From NCBI GenBank assembly GCA_902363875.1, contig CABJBO010000022.1, positions 1-38,176 on the forward strand: a DNA stretch of 38,176 nt. Reading direction: 5' to 3'. Below the pieces are notes generated by a model. That model had not been told where the DNA came from. It saw only the letters and a list, made by a program, of their open reading frames with translations, and did no database searches. Shown here one piece after another: positions 7,899 through 16,550 of the stretch. Position 1 is the first letter of the stretch. Each line of letters opens with the position of its first letter. The stretch is from Coriobacteriaceae bacterium (GTDB lineage Bacteria; Actinomycetota; Coriobacteriia; Coriobacteriales; Coriobacteriaceae). A program made the position numbers and the translations under genes.

Positions 7899-9251
7899 TT
7901 ACTCGTCAGCGCCGAGCGCATCCACGGCAGCGACAAAAGCCGCAACCTGCTTGTCGTCCATCTGCACCGCCAAGTGCCCCGCCGGCTCGTCGTAGGCAAA
8001 CTGAACCTTATCGATAAAGCAATCCCAGGCACGCTCGTCCACGCGCACAGCGGCCTCGCAATACTGGCTGAGCTTTTTGAGTCCATACCAAAACGCATTC
8101 ACATGGCGCACAGGATCCTCGTCCAGCACACCATCATAGCGCCGTCCGTTAAACTCACGCATGCGCGCCACGGCAACCTCGAGCGAATCGCCGCCGTCGG
8201 CCGAAGACTCGTCCACAAGCTCGGGAATCGTAACTTCGCGCCGAACATTGTGCTTGGTAGTACCGTCGTACTCGCCCACCAATACGTCTTCGTCAAGTCG
8301 ATCATCGTAGTCGAAATAACTACTGCCGCGGCAAATCCCATGCGGCGAACCGGCACCAAAGGCACAGAACAACCCGCCGTCGGCAACAACGCGCCTATAG
8401 GTCTCAAACGACTTCTTTACCTGAGCGAGCAACTCGGAAAGCTCCCCAGCATCGCACCCCGTCTCGCACGCAACGCAAGCAGACACCGGCAACGATACCG
8501 GCTCCACCGTGCTCCCTGCAACGCGGGCAGCGCGTTCGGTCCGATACGCTTGGGCTGCCAAACGCGCTCGCTGCGCAGCACCGCGCACATTCGTAAGCTC
8601 GCGCTCCAGCGCCACATCGCCAGCCACATCGCTCGCAAACGCGTCAACACCCTGCGGGCCGGTCGCACTCAGCTCGGACTCAAACGTCGCCGTGATCATG
8701 CCGGCAAGGTCCGTTGCGTCGGCGGCACAACGCAGTTGCTCCAACTGCGTGCATAGCAGATTGGCATCCAAGGGTGCGGCATCCACAACGCGCACGTCAC
8801 TCAGACGCGCCGCGCCCTGCAACACCAAAGCCCCCGCAGCATCGTATGCCGCACGAACCCTGTCCGCCGTATTGGCACGCAGCTTTACCTCGATAAACGC
8901 AAGCGTCTGCTCCAAGCGGGCCAACAGCTCGGCCTTGTCCTCCATACGCAAAAAGGCAGCATAGCGCCGCTCCATCTGCAACGGGCCCACAACGCCTACC
9001 TGCTTGCGAGCGCGCGCAAGAGAATCAAATTCAACGCGGCGCACATACCCGTCAACGGCCTGCACGGCAGACTCACGCGCAGCACGCTCGGCAGACTCGA
9101 CGCCCTCGATCACGACCAGCAGCTCGCGGGAGCGCGCCTTGCGCACCAACTCCCCGCGGTCGTACTGCTCAAGCGCCGCCTGACGCTTGGCTACCGACTC
9201 AAAGCCAAACAGCTCGTCGAGCAACTCGCCAACAGAACGCTCTTCCGCCAT
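7899..9251 (-). CDS. Unknown 450-aa protein in the BREX operon
   Basis: The product is not recognised. Residues 1-250 are strongly helical and rich in Ala, Arg, Glu and Leu, with stretches that may form coiled coils. A Cys/His cluster follows: C259, C262 and C266 (C-x2-C-x3-C) and then C296, H304 and C307, which could bind zinc or another metal. The C-terminal third is acidic, with aromatic residues (YFDYDDR, FWYGLKKL). There is no signal peptide or membrane segment. It starts 95 bp after brxL with a strong GAGGAGG site, and is followed by the 65-aa gene. Composition matches the native high G+C. Its position inside the operon makes it a candidate BREX accessory or regulator, which is inference. 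Confidence 0.75.
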   Translation of the reverse strand: MAEERSVGELLDELFGFESVAKRQAALEQYDRGELVRKARSRELLVVIEGVESAERAARESAVQAVDGYVRRVEFDSLARARKQVGVVGPLQMERRYAAFLRMEDKAELLARLEQTLAFIEVKLRANTADRVRAAYDAAGALVLQGAARLSDVRVVDAAPLDANLLCTQLEQLRCAADATDLAGMITATFESELSATGPQGVDAFASDVAGDVALERELTNVRGAAQRARLAAQAYRTERAARVAGSTVEPVSLPVSACVACETGCDAGELSELLAQVKKSFETYRRVVADGGLFCAFGAGSPHGICRGSSYFDYDDRLDEDVLVGEYDGTTKHNVRREVTIPELVDESSADGGDSLEVAVARMREFNGRRYDGVLDEDPVRHVNAFWYGLKKLSQYCEAAVRVDERAWDCFIDKVQFAYDEPAGHLAVQMDDKQVAAFVAAVDALGADE

Positions 9252-9346
9252 GGCAAGGCCTCCTCACGCGTGACGTGCCAACATGCCCGCGGGCCCACGC
9301 GCACAAGACAAGCGCCTCGCGCACGCAAGCCCGCACGCCCGCACTC

Positions 9347-11677
9347 CTACAGATCCAGCGCCTTCTTCGCAGCATCGACCGGGTCGCCATCCATGTAGAA
9401 CACCGGGCTCAACCCCGAGATAATCTCGGACGAAACGCTCTGCAGGCCCGCGATGGCGCTCAGCGGCAATATCACGCGCTTGGCGCCGGCGTTTTTGGCC
9501 ACGCGCATAATGTCCTCGAGCCCGCGGATCTCGTCCATAGAGCCCGACATGCGCAAGATTCCCGGAACCGCCAGCGCGGACATCACCGGACGGTTGCACG
9601 CCGCGGAGCACAGGCCCACAAACTCGGCAAGCGAGACTTCCTCGGACAGGCCCTTGCTCTGCAGGTCGTTATAGAACAGCAGGTAGTCCTTTGAGCCAAT
9701 GTGCATGCCCGGCGCCACACGGTTCGCCAGGTTCACAAAGTTGTCGAACGCGGCCTCCAGCGTATCGCGCACCGGCTTGTTAAAGGCAACGCCCTCGTGC
9801 TTAAACTTGCACTCGCCGGCGACAGCCTTGTTCTCCAGCTTGTACACGGCAACCTCGCCGCCCTGCGACCTGCCCACGCCAAACACGTGACCGGACAGCA
9901 GCGGCCCATCGGGAATCAACGTATCCTCGGACTGCTCCGGCACGCGCACCACGTGCACGTCCTGCGGATTGTCGGCATCCATATAGCCCAGGCTGACGTC
10001 GATAAACTCGACGCCCGCCATAATCTTGAGCTGCTCCTTTACACGGCGACGGCCCTCGATGGCGTAGTCCAGCAGCCAGCGGACGTCGTCCTTGTCCATA
10101 GCCTCGTCAGGGAACAGCAGCTTGGCCAGGCCGCTAAAGGACTTGCGCACGGCAATCTCGTCACGCTTGTTAAAGTCGCTGTTAAAGCGGAAGTAGCGGT
10201 CGATATGATGCGTGAAGTCCTTGCGGCGCATCTCCTTGCAAAACTCCGACAGGCAGTCGGTGATTAAGCCGTAATGCCCGGTCAGCAGGCTCGAGCGCAT
10301 CTTGGGAATCTCCCAGCCCGGCAGGTAATAGTGGATACGGTCGAAGAAGGCCGAATCGTTGTTAAACTCCGGCGGGAACGGATCAAACAGGTGCGCGGTC
10401 TTAAGGACGTTTTGCACGGTGTCGTTGATGTTGCCCTCAAAAACCATGGAGGCATCGGCGTTAATCTGGTCGCGGCCGCGCGCGTAGCTGCCACTCGCCA
10501 TATAGTCCTTCATGATCTGTACGGCGTTGGCGTCCTTAAAGCGCATGCCGGCGACCTCGTCGAACGTCACGCAATCCCAATGACCCACCAAGCCCACGCG
10601 ATCGGCGCGCATGGAGTTCATACGGCCGAACAGGTTGGCCGTGGTGGTCTGCCCGCCCGAAAGCAAGATGGCGTAGGGCGAAACCTCTTTGTAGATATGG
10701 CTCTTGCCGGTGCCACGGGGGCCAAGCTCGCACAGGTTGTAGTTGCGCTCGATCAGCGGCACCATACGCTCGATAAAGTGCAGGCGCTCCTTCTCCGAAA
10801 GCTCGCTGGGCTCATAGCCGGCAGAGCGCAGCAGCATGTTGAGCCACTCGTCGCGCGAGAAATACTGGCGCTCGTCGATCATGGCCTCCAGGTCCAGGTT
10901 GGGCATCTGGATAGGCGTGAGCGACGCCACGCTAAACGGAGAGTCCTCGGGCCCGCGCTTTTTGCGCTTGGCCTTGGAGCGGCGCGGCGCATCGTCGCCA
11001 AAGACCTCCATGCCAAACTCGTCTTCCTCTTCCATGGGATGACGGTACTCGATGCTCATAATGCACCAAATACCACCCTGGAGAATCTTGGAATAGTCAC
11101 GCACGTACTCGGCCGGCATCACAAACGGCTCAATAGTCAGATTGGCAAACGACGCCACGTAGATGTCTTTGTATTCGTCGAGCTTGGCCGTCACCTTATC
11201 GATAATGGTAAAGCGACCCAGCTCGCGAATCTTGGACTTGATGCGCTCGGACTCGTCGGGACGCACGTAGTTATCGGTGAGGATCTTGCGGATGCGCTCC
11301 AGGCCCTCCGCCACGGCGTCCTCGTCATCGGTTGAGCAGTACATGCCCAGCAGGTACTCCAGCACAAAGGTGGGCACGTTGGCACCACGCTTCATAAGGG
11401 CCGTGAGGTCCTTGCGCACGATTTTGCCACCAAAGTGCTCGAGCAGCTTGCCGTCCAGTCCATCCATGTCGTAACCGTCGTCCTCGGGAGCCTCGGCCAC
11501 GGCCTGGACATAGTCATCGGTCGAGGGCTCGTCCTCGGCAGGCGCCACAGCCTCGACGGGCGCAGCAGCCACGGCCTCTGGGACAGGCACAGCCTCCACC
11601 GCGGGCACAGCCTCCACCGGCGCATTCACATCAATCGAGGGAACTTCCCACAGATCGTCGTCATGGCTATCAAACAT
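9347..11677 (-). CDS. brxL: BREX protease-like ATPase BrxL
   Basis: BrxL, an AAA+ protein with a C-terminal Lon-like domain, 776 aa from the chosen start. After the N-terminal tail the family core begins at LLEHFGGKIVRKDLT, with GANVPTFVLEYLLGMYC next. Walker A GPRGTGKSH is at about residues 319-327 and Walker B CVTFDEV at about 369-375; the C-terminus (GAKRVILPLS, YMDGDPVDAA) matches the Lon-like part. BrxL forms rings on DNA and is needed for defence in type 1 BREX. The ATG at 11677 is preferred over a GTG at 11686 because AGGAG sits right against that GTG and about 10 bp from the ATG. The first ~75 residues are an odd low-complexity Pro/Val/Glu/Ala tail followed by acidic residues. It lies 11 bp downstream of pglZ. 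Confidence 0.93.
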   Translation of the reverse strand: MFDSHDDDLWEVPSIDVNAPVEAVPAVEAVPVPEAVAAAPVEAVAPAEDEPSTDDYVQAVAEAPEDDGYDMDGLDGKLLEHFGGKIVRKDLTALMKRGANVPTFVLEYLLGMYCSTDDEDAVAEGLERIRKILTDNYVRPDESERIKSKIRELGRFTIIDKVTAKLDEYKDIYVASFANLTIEPFVMPAEYVRDYSKILQGGIWCIMSIEYRHPMEEEDEFGMEVFGDDAPRRSKAKRKKRGPEDSPFSVASLTPIQMPNLDLEAMIDERQYFSRDEWLNMLLRSAGYEPSELSEKERLHFIERMVPLIERNYNLCELGPRGTGKSHIYKEVSPYAILLSGGQTTTANLFGRMNSMRADRVGLVGHWDCVTFDEVAGMRFKDANAVQIMKDYMASGSYARGRDQINADASMVFEGNINDTVQNVLKTAHLFDPFPPEFNNDSAFFDRIHYYLPGWEIPKMRSSLLTGHYGLITDCLSEFCKEMRRKDFTHHIDRYFRFNSDFNKRDEIAVRKSFSGLAKLLFPDEAMDKDDVRWLLDYAIEGRRRVKEQLKIMAGVEFIDVSLGYMDADNPQDVHVVRVPEQSEDTLIPDGPLLSGHVFGVGRSQGGEVAVYKLENKAVAGECKFKHEGVAFNKPVRDTLEAAFDNFVNLANRVAPGMHIGSKDYLLFYNDLQSKGLSEEVSLAEFVGLCSAACNRPVMSALAVPGILRMSGSMDEIRGLEDIMRVAKNAGAKRVILPLSAIAGLQSVSSEIISGLSPVFYMDGDPVDAAKKALDL

Positions 11678-11688
11678 AGGGCACACTC

Positions 11689-14397
11689 CTAAAAACCAAA
11701 GTCAGCAACAGGGGCAAACGAAACAGCGATGGTGTACGTCTCGCGCCAAACGATCTTGCCCGTTTCGCGCTCGCGGCAGACCAGATAGTACGGACCCTTG
11801 GCCGAGAATCCATCCGCTGCATGCAACGCAAACTTGGCATGCACCACGCGCTCCTGCGAGTTAACAGAAGTCTTGTTGGCATGCGCCTTGACCGTATCGC
11901 TTACCTCGTTGCCACTTGCATCGGTAAACACCAGCTCGTACTCGCACGGCAAGACCTTACCTTGGGCAGGTTCTTCCTGGATCAAGTTGACCGAGAAGAG
12001 CGAGTTGGTCACTCGACGTCCCTCACTCAGCACGCGCAGCGTCGCTGCGCGCGTATCGACAAAGTCCTTGGAACCCGAGCGCGCACGCCAAAATCCGATA
12101 ACGGGCACGCAGAGCTCCTGCAGGCTCATGCCGCCGTGGACGTAGTTGTTAGTGCCGCCGGGACGCTTGAAGTGCACGTTCTCGCGCGGGGCAAACCCCT
12201 CAAAACCGGCACCCAAACGTCCCATGTCAACATTAACAAACACCCCGCATGCCTCTACCGAAAGCTTGGCCACGGCCTCGTTGGGCACCACCAGATGACG
12301 CTTGCCGTGCATGACGGGAGCGTCAAGGAAGGGAAGGTCTGGCTTGCCGAGCATCTGGCACTCGTTGAGCTCACGACGCGTGTAGATAAAGCCGTGATCC
12401 GCCGTTATAACAACACGCGCGCCCGGGGCGTCAGTGCACACGCGGCGCGCCAACGCGGCAAGTTCCTCCACGGTGTCCGCGCAGGCATCGAAAACGTCAT
12501 CCTGCGTAGCGGCCTTCTCGCCCGTGGCATCGATCTTGTTGTGGTAGAGATAAACGAGCTTGGAATCTTTGAGCAGCGCTTTGCGCTCGGTTCCCGCCAT
12601 GTTGAGGTATGCGCTCGAGCGCAAAGCGCGGGCCGTGGGCTCAACGTGGGTAAGTACGGCCTCGCGCTGCGGAGTCGTCGCAGTGGGCATGCCGTCAGCC
12701 AACACAAACGAGCCATCCGCTGCAAGTTCAAGCGCTTGGTGCGGCAGCAGCGCGGGCATGCCCACCTCGGTGATGGAGGGAAAGACCGCCTGCATGCTAG
12801 AAACCCTGACGTTGCCGCCGCGCTCGCGCTCGAGAAGCGCCGCGACATCACGGGCCACCTCATAGCGCAGCGCGTCGCTTACGATAACGACCGTCGTTTT
12901 GGCAGACCCCACAAAGGTGGGCAGCACATGCCAGTAGAATTCATCCTGCCGCGCAGGGCCATCGATGTAGCCGCAATCGGCCCACTCCCCTTGCGCAGCG
13001 GATGTCCAGCAGGCATTGGCATCGGCCAAAAACCAGTTGCTGTAGAGATTCTCCGCCCAGTCCACCACGGCTCGGGCAGGCTCCTCGAGCACATCGCACT
13101 CGACAGAGCGCGTCCGCAAATACGCGGTGCACATATGGCGATAGGCAGCATCCATGGAATACCAATCGGACGTATAGGCATCCCACACCCGCTGGGGTTG
13201 CGCCAGATGGAACCCGCCCGCATGTGCCTGCCTAAATGCGCACATGTCGGCCACAGCGGCAAGCAAGCCAAAGTAGCTCTCGACACGGCGGTACCAGCTT
13301 AGGTCGCAGCGACGCGCCGCAAAGGCGCGTGCGTCCTCAACACGGTCTGCACCCTGGGCAAACGAGCTGAACAACTGCGAGAGCACAGCCTCATTGACGC
13401 ACGGGAACACATCAAGCGAGGCCAGCACATCGATCGGCAGAGCCCCAAACCGCACAAAGAGTCCGCGGGCATCCTCCACCAAACGACAGATCTCAAATAG
13501 GTCCTCGCTCGATGCCTGGGTATCGGCGGCCTGGTCCCACGTGCGCACCGCCTCAAGGCAATAGGGGCCGTAGGCGGGAGCCACATAGCTTTCGAGTCCC
13601 TTGAGCGCTCCCTCGGGAAGCGCGGTAGACGCCGCTGTAAGGAGCACATGGGATGAAAGCATAAGCAATGAGTCGCGCTCATACAGCGGCCCCTCAAATC
13701 CATAGCAGCGAAGCATAAAGGCAGAGAGCACATCGCGCACGCAGTACTTGCCCATCAACTCGGCCAGCGCCTCGGGACCCTCGTGCAGCAGCGTGGTCAT
13801 ACAGCCGCGCAGCACAAACGCGGGTCGCGCGTCGCCAAGCTCTTTACCGCCAAATATCACCGTAAGAATGCCGAGTTCGATATCGGATACGCCCGCGGCA
13901 TGCGGAACACACGCGGCAAACTTAGCGCAGCGGGTCTTGGCATCAAAGAACGTCTTGTGCTCGCGCAGACTCTCGCGCACGGCATCGATATTCTCGATAC
14001 CCAACTGATCGGCCAAAAGCGAAAGATAGTCAGCCTGGAACTGATCGGCATACAGCTCGACATCGGCAAGCCAATCGCCCTCAAGCCTGCCGCGCGGGCA
14101 ACGACGATACAACAAGATATCGCTCGCAAGGTCATCGCGGTTGATAAGTTTCTTGACCGCAAACATGCGGCCCTCGCAAGCCTCAACAAACCGCACCGGG
14201 CGCTCAAAGTCCCCGTGAGCGGGCATGACGCTATCATCGGCCCCCGCGCCGTCGAAACCCTCGGCGGCCAATCGCTCAAACTCAGGGGCAAACTCGCCGT
14301 CCGCATCGTGCCAAACCACCACACGACGGGGCATGCATGCGGACAACGGCTGCAAAAACCGCAGCTTAAGCTGTTCTTCTACATCGATCTTGGGCAT
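11689..14397 (-). CDS. pglZ: BREX alkaline phosphatase-fold protein PglZ
   Basis: PglZ, 902 aa, one of the two genes shared by all BREX types. The alkaline-phosphatase-like domain is visible in IVSDALRYE (about residues 505-513), the FPSITEVGMPALLPH segment and ITADHGF further on, which provide metal-binding Asp and His residues. The N-terminal VVVWHDADGEFAPEF segment is typical of the family. PglZ works with PglX in marking and restriction. AAGGA lies upstream of the ATG and the gap to the pglX C-terminal ORF is 23 bp, consistent with one transcript. Length is normal (family about 830-900 aa) and no frameshift is seen. Confidence 0.94.
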   Translation of the reverse strand: MPKIDVEEQLKLRFLQPLSACMPRRVVVWHDADGEFAPEFERLAAEGFDGAGADDSVMPAHGDFERPVRFVEACEGRMFAVKKLINRDDLASDILLYRRCPRGRLEGDWLADVELYADQFQADYLSLLADQLGIENIDAVRESLREHKTFFDAKTRCAKFAACVPHAAGVSDIELGILTVIFGGKELGDARPAFVLRGCMTTLLHEGPEALAELMGKYCVRDVLSAFMLRCYGFEGPLYERDSLLMLSSHVLLTAASTALPEGALKGLESYVAPAYGPYCLEAVRTWDQAADTQASSEDLFEICRLVEDARGLFVRFGALPIDVLASLDVFPCVNEAVLSQLFSSFAQGADRVEDARAFAARRCDLSWYRRVESYFGLLAAVADMCAFRQAHAGGFHLAQPQRVWDAYTSDWYSMDAAYRHMCTAYLRTRSVECDVLEEPARAVVDWAENLYSNWFLADANACWTSAAQGEWADCGYIDGPARQDEFYWHVLPTFVGSAKTTVVIVSDALRYEVARDVAALLERERGGNVRVSSMQAVFPSITEVGMPALLPHQALELAADGSFVLADGMPTATTPQREAVLTHVEPTARALRSSAYLNMAGTERKALLKDSKLVYLYHNKIDATGEKAATQDDVFDACADTVEELAALARRVCTDAPGARVVITADHGFIYTRRELNECQMLGKPDLPFLDAPVMHGKRHLVVPNEAVAKLSVEACGVFVNVDMGRLGAGFEGFAPRENVHFKRPGGTNNYVHGGMSLQELCVPVIGFWRARSGSKDFVDTRAATLRVLSEGRRVTNSLFSVNLIQEEPAQGKVLPCEYELVFTDASGNEVSDTVKAHANKTSVNSQERVVHAKFALHAADGFSAKGPYYLVCRERETGKIVWRETYTIAVSFAPVADFGF

Positions 14398-14420
14398 GAA
14401 TATCCTTACCGTATCTGCAG

Positions 14421-15389
14421 TTACTTGATCTTTGCCAGTACATCCTGAAACTTGGCGTAGTTGACCTTGACGCCGTCATCCAGGTCGATCTTAATCATCT
14501 GGTCTGCCAAGTGGTGCAACTTCTCCTCGTAGCCGATGGTCTCTTTAAGCTGGTCATTGAGCTTTTTGACACGCTTATCCAAGCGCACGCGCTCACCACG
14601 CTCAGCACTGGCAAGGGCATCGTTGGCATAGCCGATCTGCGAGCGATAGCGCTCCTGCTGCTCATGCACATAGTCGGTTCGGATGCGAGCCAACAGGTCG
14701 GGCTGATAGCGATGCATGTAAACAAGGCACTTGAAGCCGTTCTTTTTGCCGCTGTCGAACAGCCAGTAGATGGGGCGCTTCTTATAGGTCTGGCAGTGGT
14801 CCTTAAAGAAGTCCTTCAAAAAGTAGGTGCGGATGACCTCGCGCGAGGTGCCCTTGCCGCCGAGCGCCTCGGCAATAAAGGCCAGGTTCTGCTCGAGCGT
14901 CTCCTCGCCGTACACGGTGCGCACAAAGTCGATAAAGTAGCGCACGATGTCGTCGTCAAAGTACTCGTCGTCGGTAATGGGCAGCACGTTGTCGGCATCG
15001 GGCATAAAGGTCACATGCGCGGGATCGGGCATCTTGGCCCGATAGTCGTCGACCGTGGCACCCTGATCGGCCAGGACCAAGCCATCCACGTCCAGCGAGT
15101 AGCGGCCAAACATGCAACCCACGGCATAGCTTATGAGCGAGGTAATCTCGTCGCGCTTGGTGCGCACGTATTTGTTGCCCTTATAGCTCTCGGGAATCTC
15201 GTCAGCAGTGTCGAAGATGCACGCCACCGAGACGTACTTATCCTCGACCTCGATGGGCACCTCCCCCTCCATGTTGTAGATCTTGGCAAAGATTCGGTTG
15301 AGCTCTTCCTCGTTAGCGCGAAGCTGCTCAAAGCGAGCATTGACCTCGGCCTTGCGGGCTTCGTATTTATCGGCCAAAAGCGTTGTCAT
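14421..15389 (-). CDS. pglX: C-terminal part of the BREX methyltransferase PglX (separate ORF)
   Basis: A 322-aa protein that matches only the C-terminal third of type 1 PglX. It begins with the conserved RFEQLRANEEELNRIF region, then KRDEITSLISYAVGCMFGRY, the ITDDEYFDDDIV stretch, and RPIYWLFDSGKKNGFKCLVY followed by MHRYQPDLL, ending in a coiled-coil-like tail. It has no methyltransferase motifs. The ATG at 15389 has GGAAGG 7 bp upstream. The frame is open for only ~17 codons before the ATG and then meets a TGA. Together with the 828-aa ORF at 16551-19037 it adds up to 1,150 aa, a full PglX. It may assemble as a separate subunit or be the remainder of a broken gene; intact frame, good start site and operon position favour expression. 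Confidence 0.85.
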   Translation of the reverse strand: MTTLLADKYEARKAEVNARFEQLRANEEELNRIFAKIYNMEGEVPIEVEDKYVSVACIFDTADEIPESYKGNKYVRTKRDEITSLISYAVGCMFGRYSLDVDGLVLADQGATVDDYRAKMPDPAHVTFMPDADNVLPITDDEYFDDDIVRYFIDFVRTVYGEETLEQNLAFIAEALGGKGTSREVIRTYFLKDFFKDHCQTYKKRPIYWLFDSGKKNGFKCLVYMHRYQPDLLARIRTDYVHEQQERYRSQIGYANDALASAERGERVRLDKRVKKLNDQLKETIGYEEKLHHLADQMIKIDLDDGVKVNYAKFQDVLAKIK

Positions 15390-15421
15390 TGTGCCGCCTT
15401 CCGTTTCCCATGGTCTTTCAA

Positions 15422-15541
15422 TTAATCGGTCGCCGTGAAGGAATCAGGCTCGAAGCTCAGCCCCATGCACAGCGCGATGCCGGTGCATCTCTCGCTCGAA
15501 AGCAGCTGATTCGTCTTAATTGCGCGATATGAAATCGCTCT
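15422..15541 (-). pseudogene. Possible orphan 3' end of a lost gene
   Basis: Between the 152-aa gene and the pglX C-terminal ORF there is a ~39-codon frame ending in TAA at 15422-15424 with strongly G/C-biased third positions, especially in the last 25 codons (ending SFEPDSFTATD). It has no good start of its own and continues upstream out of frame with the 152-aa gene. It could be the tail of a gene cut off by the insertion. I do not recognise the peptide. Confidence 0.3.
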
Positions 15542-15542
15542 C

Positions 15543-16001
15543 CTATCCAATGGAAGCTTTCAAATCGACTTCATGCCACACGTATTTGCCAAACACTCCC
15601 AATGCTGGACTAAACTCAAATGCGCTTTCTCGAGATTCGCTCCCTTCCGAAATTACAAGGAGCAATCGAGATCCCCCCAACAGATCGCGAGCGTTCCCAC
15701 AGCGACAAATCGCGTGATAATCCTGCGGACCGACTGTATTCTCGGTAATCAAAAATGAAAGCGTCGCCAAACCAGATGGATCAAAATAGGGGGTACCATG
15801 AGCGGGAACGTCACACATGTGTGGCTCCCTACACTTTATTAAATCGAGCTGCAAAATCGCATCCATAATCGCAAAGTCCTCCGACTTTTCCTGATCAACG
15901 CACTTCAGCTCAATGCATATTTCTCTAGTCTCACCACGCAGAAAACGATCAACCGCCTGTCGGTCGTAATTTTGAGGTTCATAAATACAACAATTAGACA
16001 T
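15543..16001 (-). CDS. Unknown 152-aa protein between the two pglX parts
   Basis: The product is not recognised. It is a soluble-looking acidic protein with several Cys (CC near the N-terminus; CRCGNARDLLGG in the second half) and no membrane segment. The ATG at 16001 has GAAAGG 8 bp upstream. Composition is low (15601-15660 is 27/60 G+C; 15901-15960 is 28/60), like the upstream HTH gene and unlike pglZ or brxC. Its place between two parts of pglX suggests it arrived with the specificity region; it could be an accessory to PglX, half of a toxin-antitoxin-like pair with the HTH gene, or a passenger. Confidence 0.6.
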   Translation of the reverse strand: MSNCCIYEPQNYDRQAVDRFLRGETREICIELKCVDQEKSEDFAIMDAILQLDLIKCREPHMCDVPAHGTPYFDPSGLATLSFLITENTVGPQDYHAICRCGNARDLLGGSRLLLVISEGSESRESAFEFSPALGVFGKYVWHEVDLKASIG

Positions 16002-16043
16002 GGTTATTACCTTTCGAAACTACAGCCTCCTTGCGGAAGCAGC

Positions 16044-16550
16044 TTATCTTTGGATAATTTGATCTATTGCGCTTCCGGCAATAATACCCACGGCATCGGC
16101 AGTCCACTTCAGCGCCGTAGGCGTCTCTTTTAAAGCCTTGTCATGCTGACCGCGGCCAATCAAAGCAAGGCCCTTTTTCGTTATTTGTAAGCCAACGCTT
16201 TCTTGTGAAAACGCCAAATAATCGGCATCTTTCAACGACTGAATGCACCCAGCAACATCGACTGCCGGAATACCCCAAGCAGAAACGTCGATTTCGGAAA
16301 TACGCTTGTTTTCAAGCTCGATAATCTGCCACAGCAGCTCCCTAATGATGTATGCATCTATAGGACGCTTCGCATCACAGGGGATGATCCACCTGAATGG
16401 GAAGGAGGTTTCTTTTACCGCACCAGAAATCAAATCAGCCCTACACCAGGCGGAAACATCTCGTTTATCGGCATTCCACTTTTCAGCACACTCCGCTGTA
16501 GTTCGTTTCGTCTCTTCGACAAGTTTGTAGGATTTAGCCACAACGCTCAC
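16044..16550 (-). CDS. HTH domain protein directly after the pglX N-terminal ORF
   Basis: A 168-aa protein. Residues ~17-65 (ECAEKWNADKRDVSAWCR, then GAVKET and RWIIPCDAKRPID) match the excisionase/MerR-like helix-turn-helix often found in clostridial accessory proteins, in which a WxIPxDAKRPID stretch closes the domain. A second winged-helix-like part follows (about 95-130), then a hydrophobic C-terminal helix. The GTG start is the very next codon after the TAG of the pglX N-terminal ORF and is in the same frame; the ribosome binding site is poor, so translation is probably coupled to pglX. It could regulate the operon or bind DNA alongside PglX; neither is shown. Confidence 0.6.
   Translation of the reverse strand: MSVVAKSYKLVEETKRTTAECAEKWNADKRDVSAWCRADLISGAVKETSFPFRWIIPCDAKRPIDAYIIRELLWQIIELENKRISEIDVSAWGIPAVDVAGCIQSLKDADYLAFSQESVGLQITKKGLALIGRGQHDKALKETPTALKWTADAVGIIAGSAIDQIIQR

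Noticed and set aside
14421..15389. The pglX C-terminal ORF as an unrelated new BREX gene
   Set aside because: Its conserved segments are those of the PglX C-terminal domain, and it completes the truncated upstream ORF.
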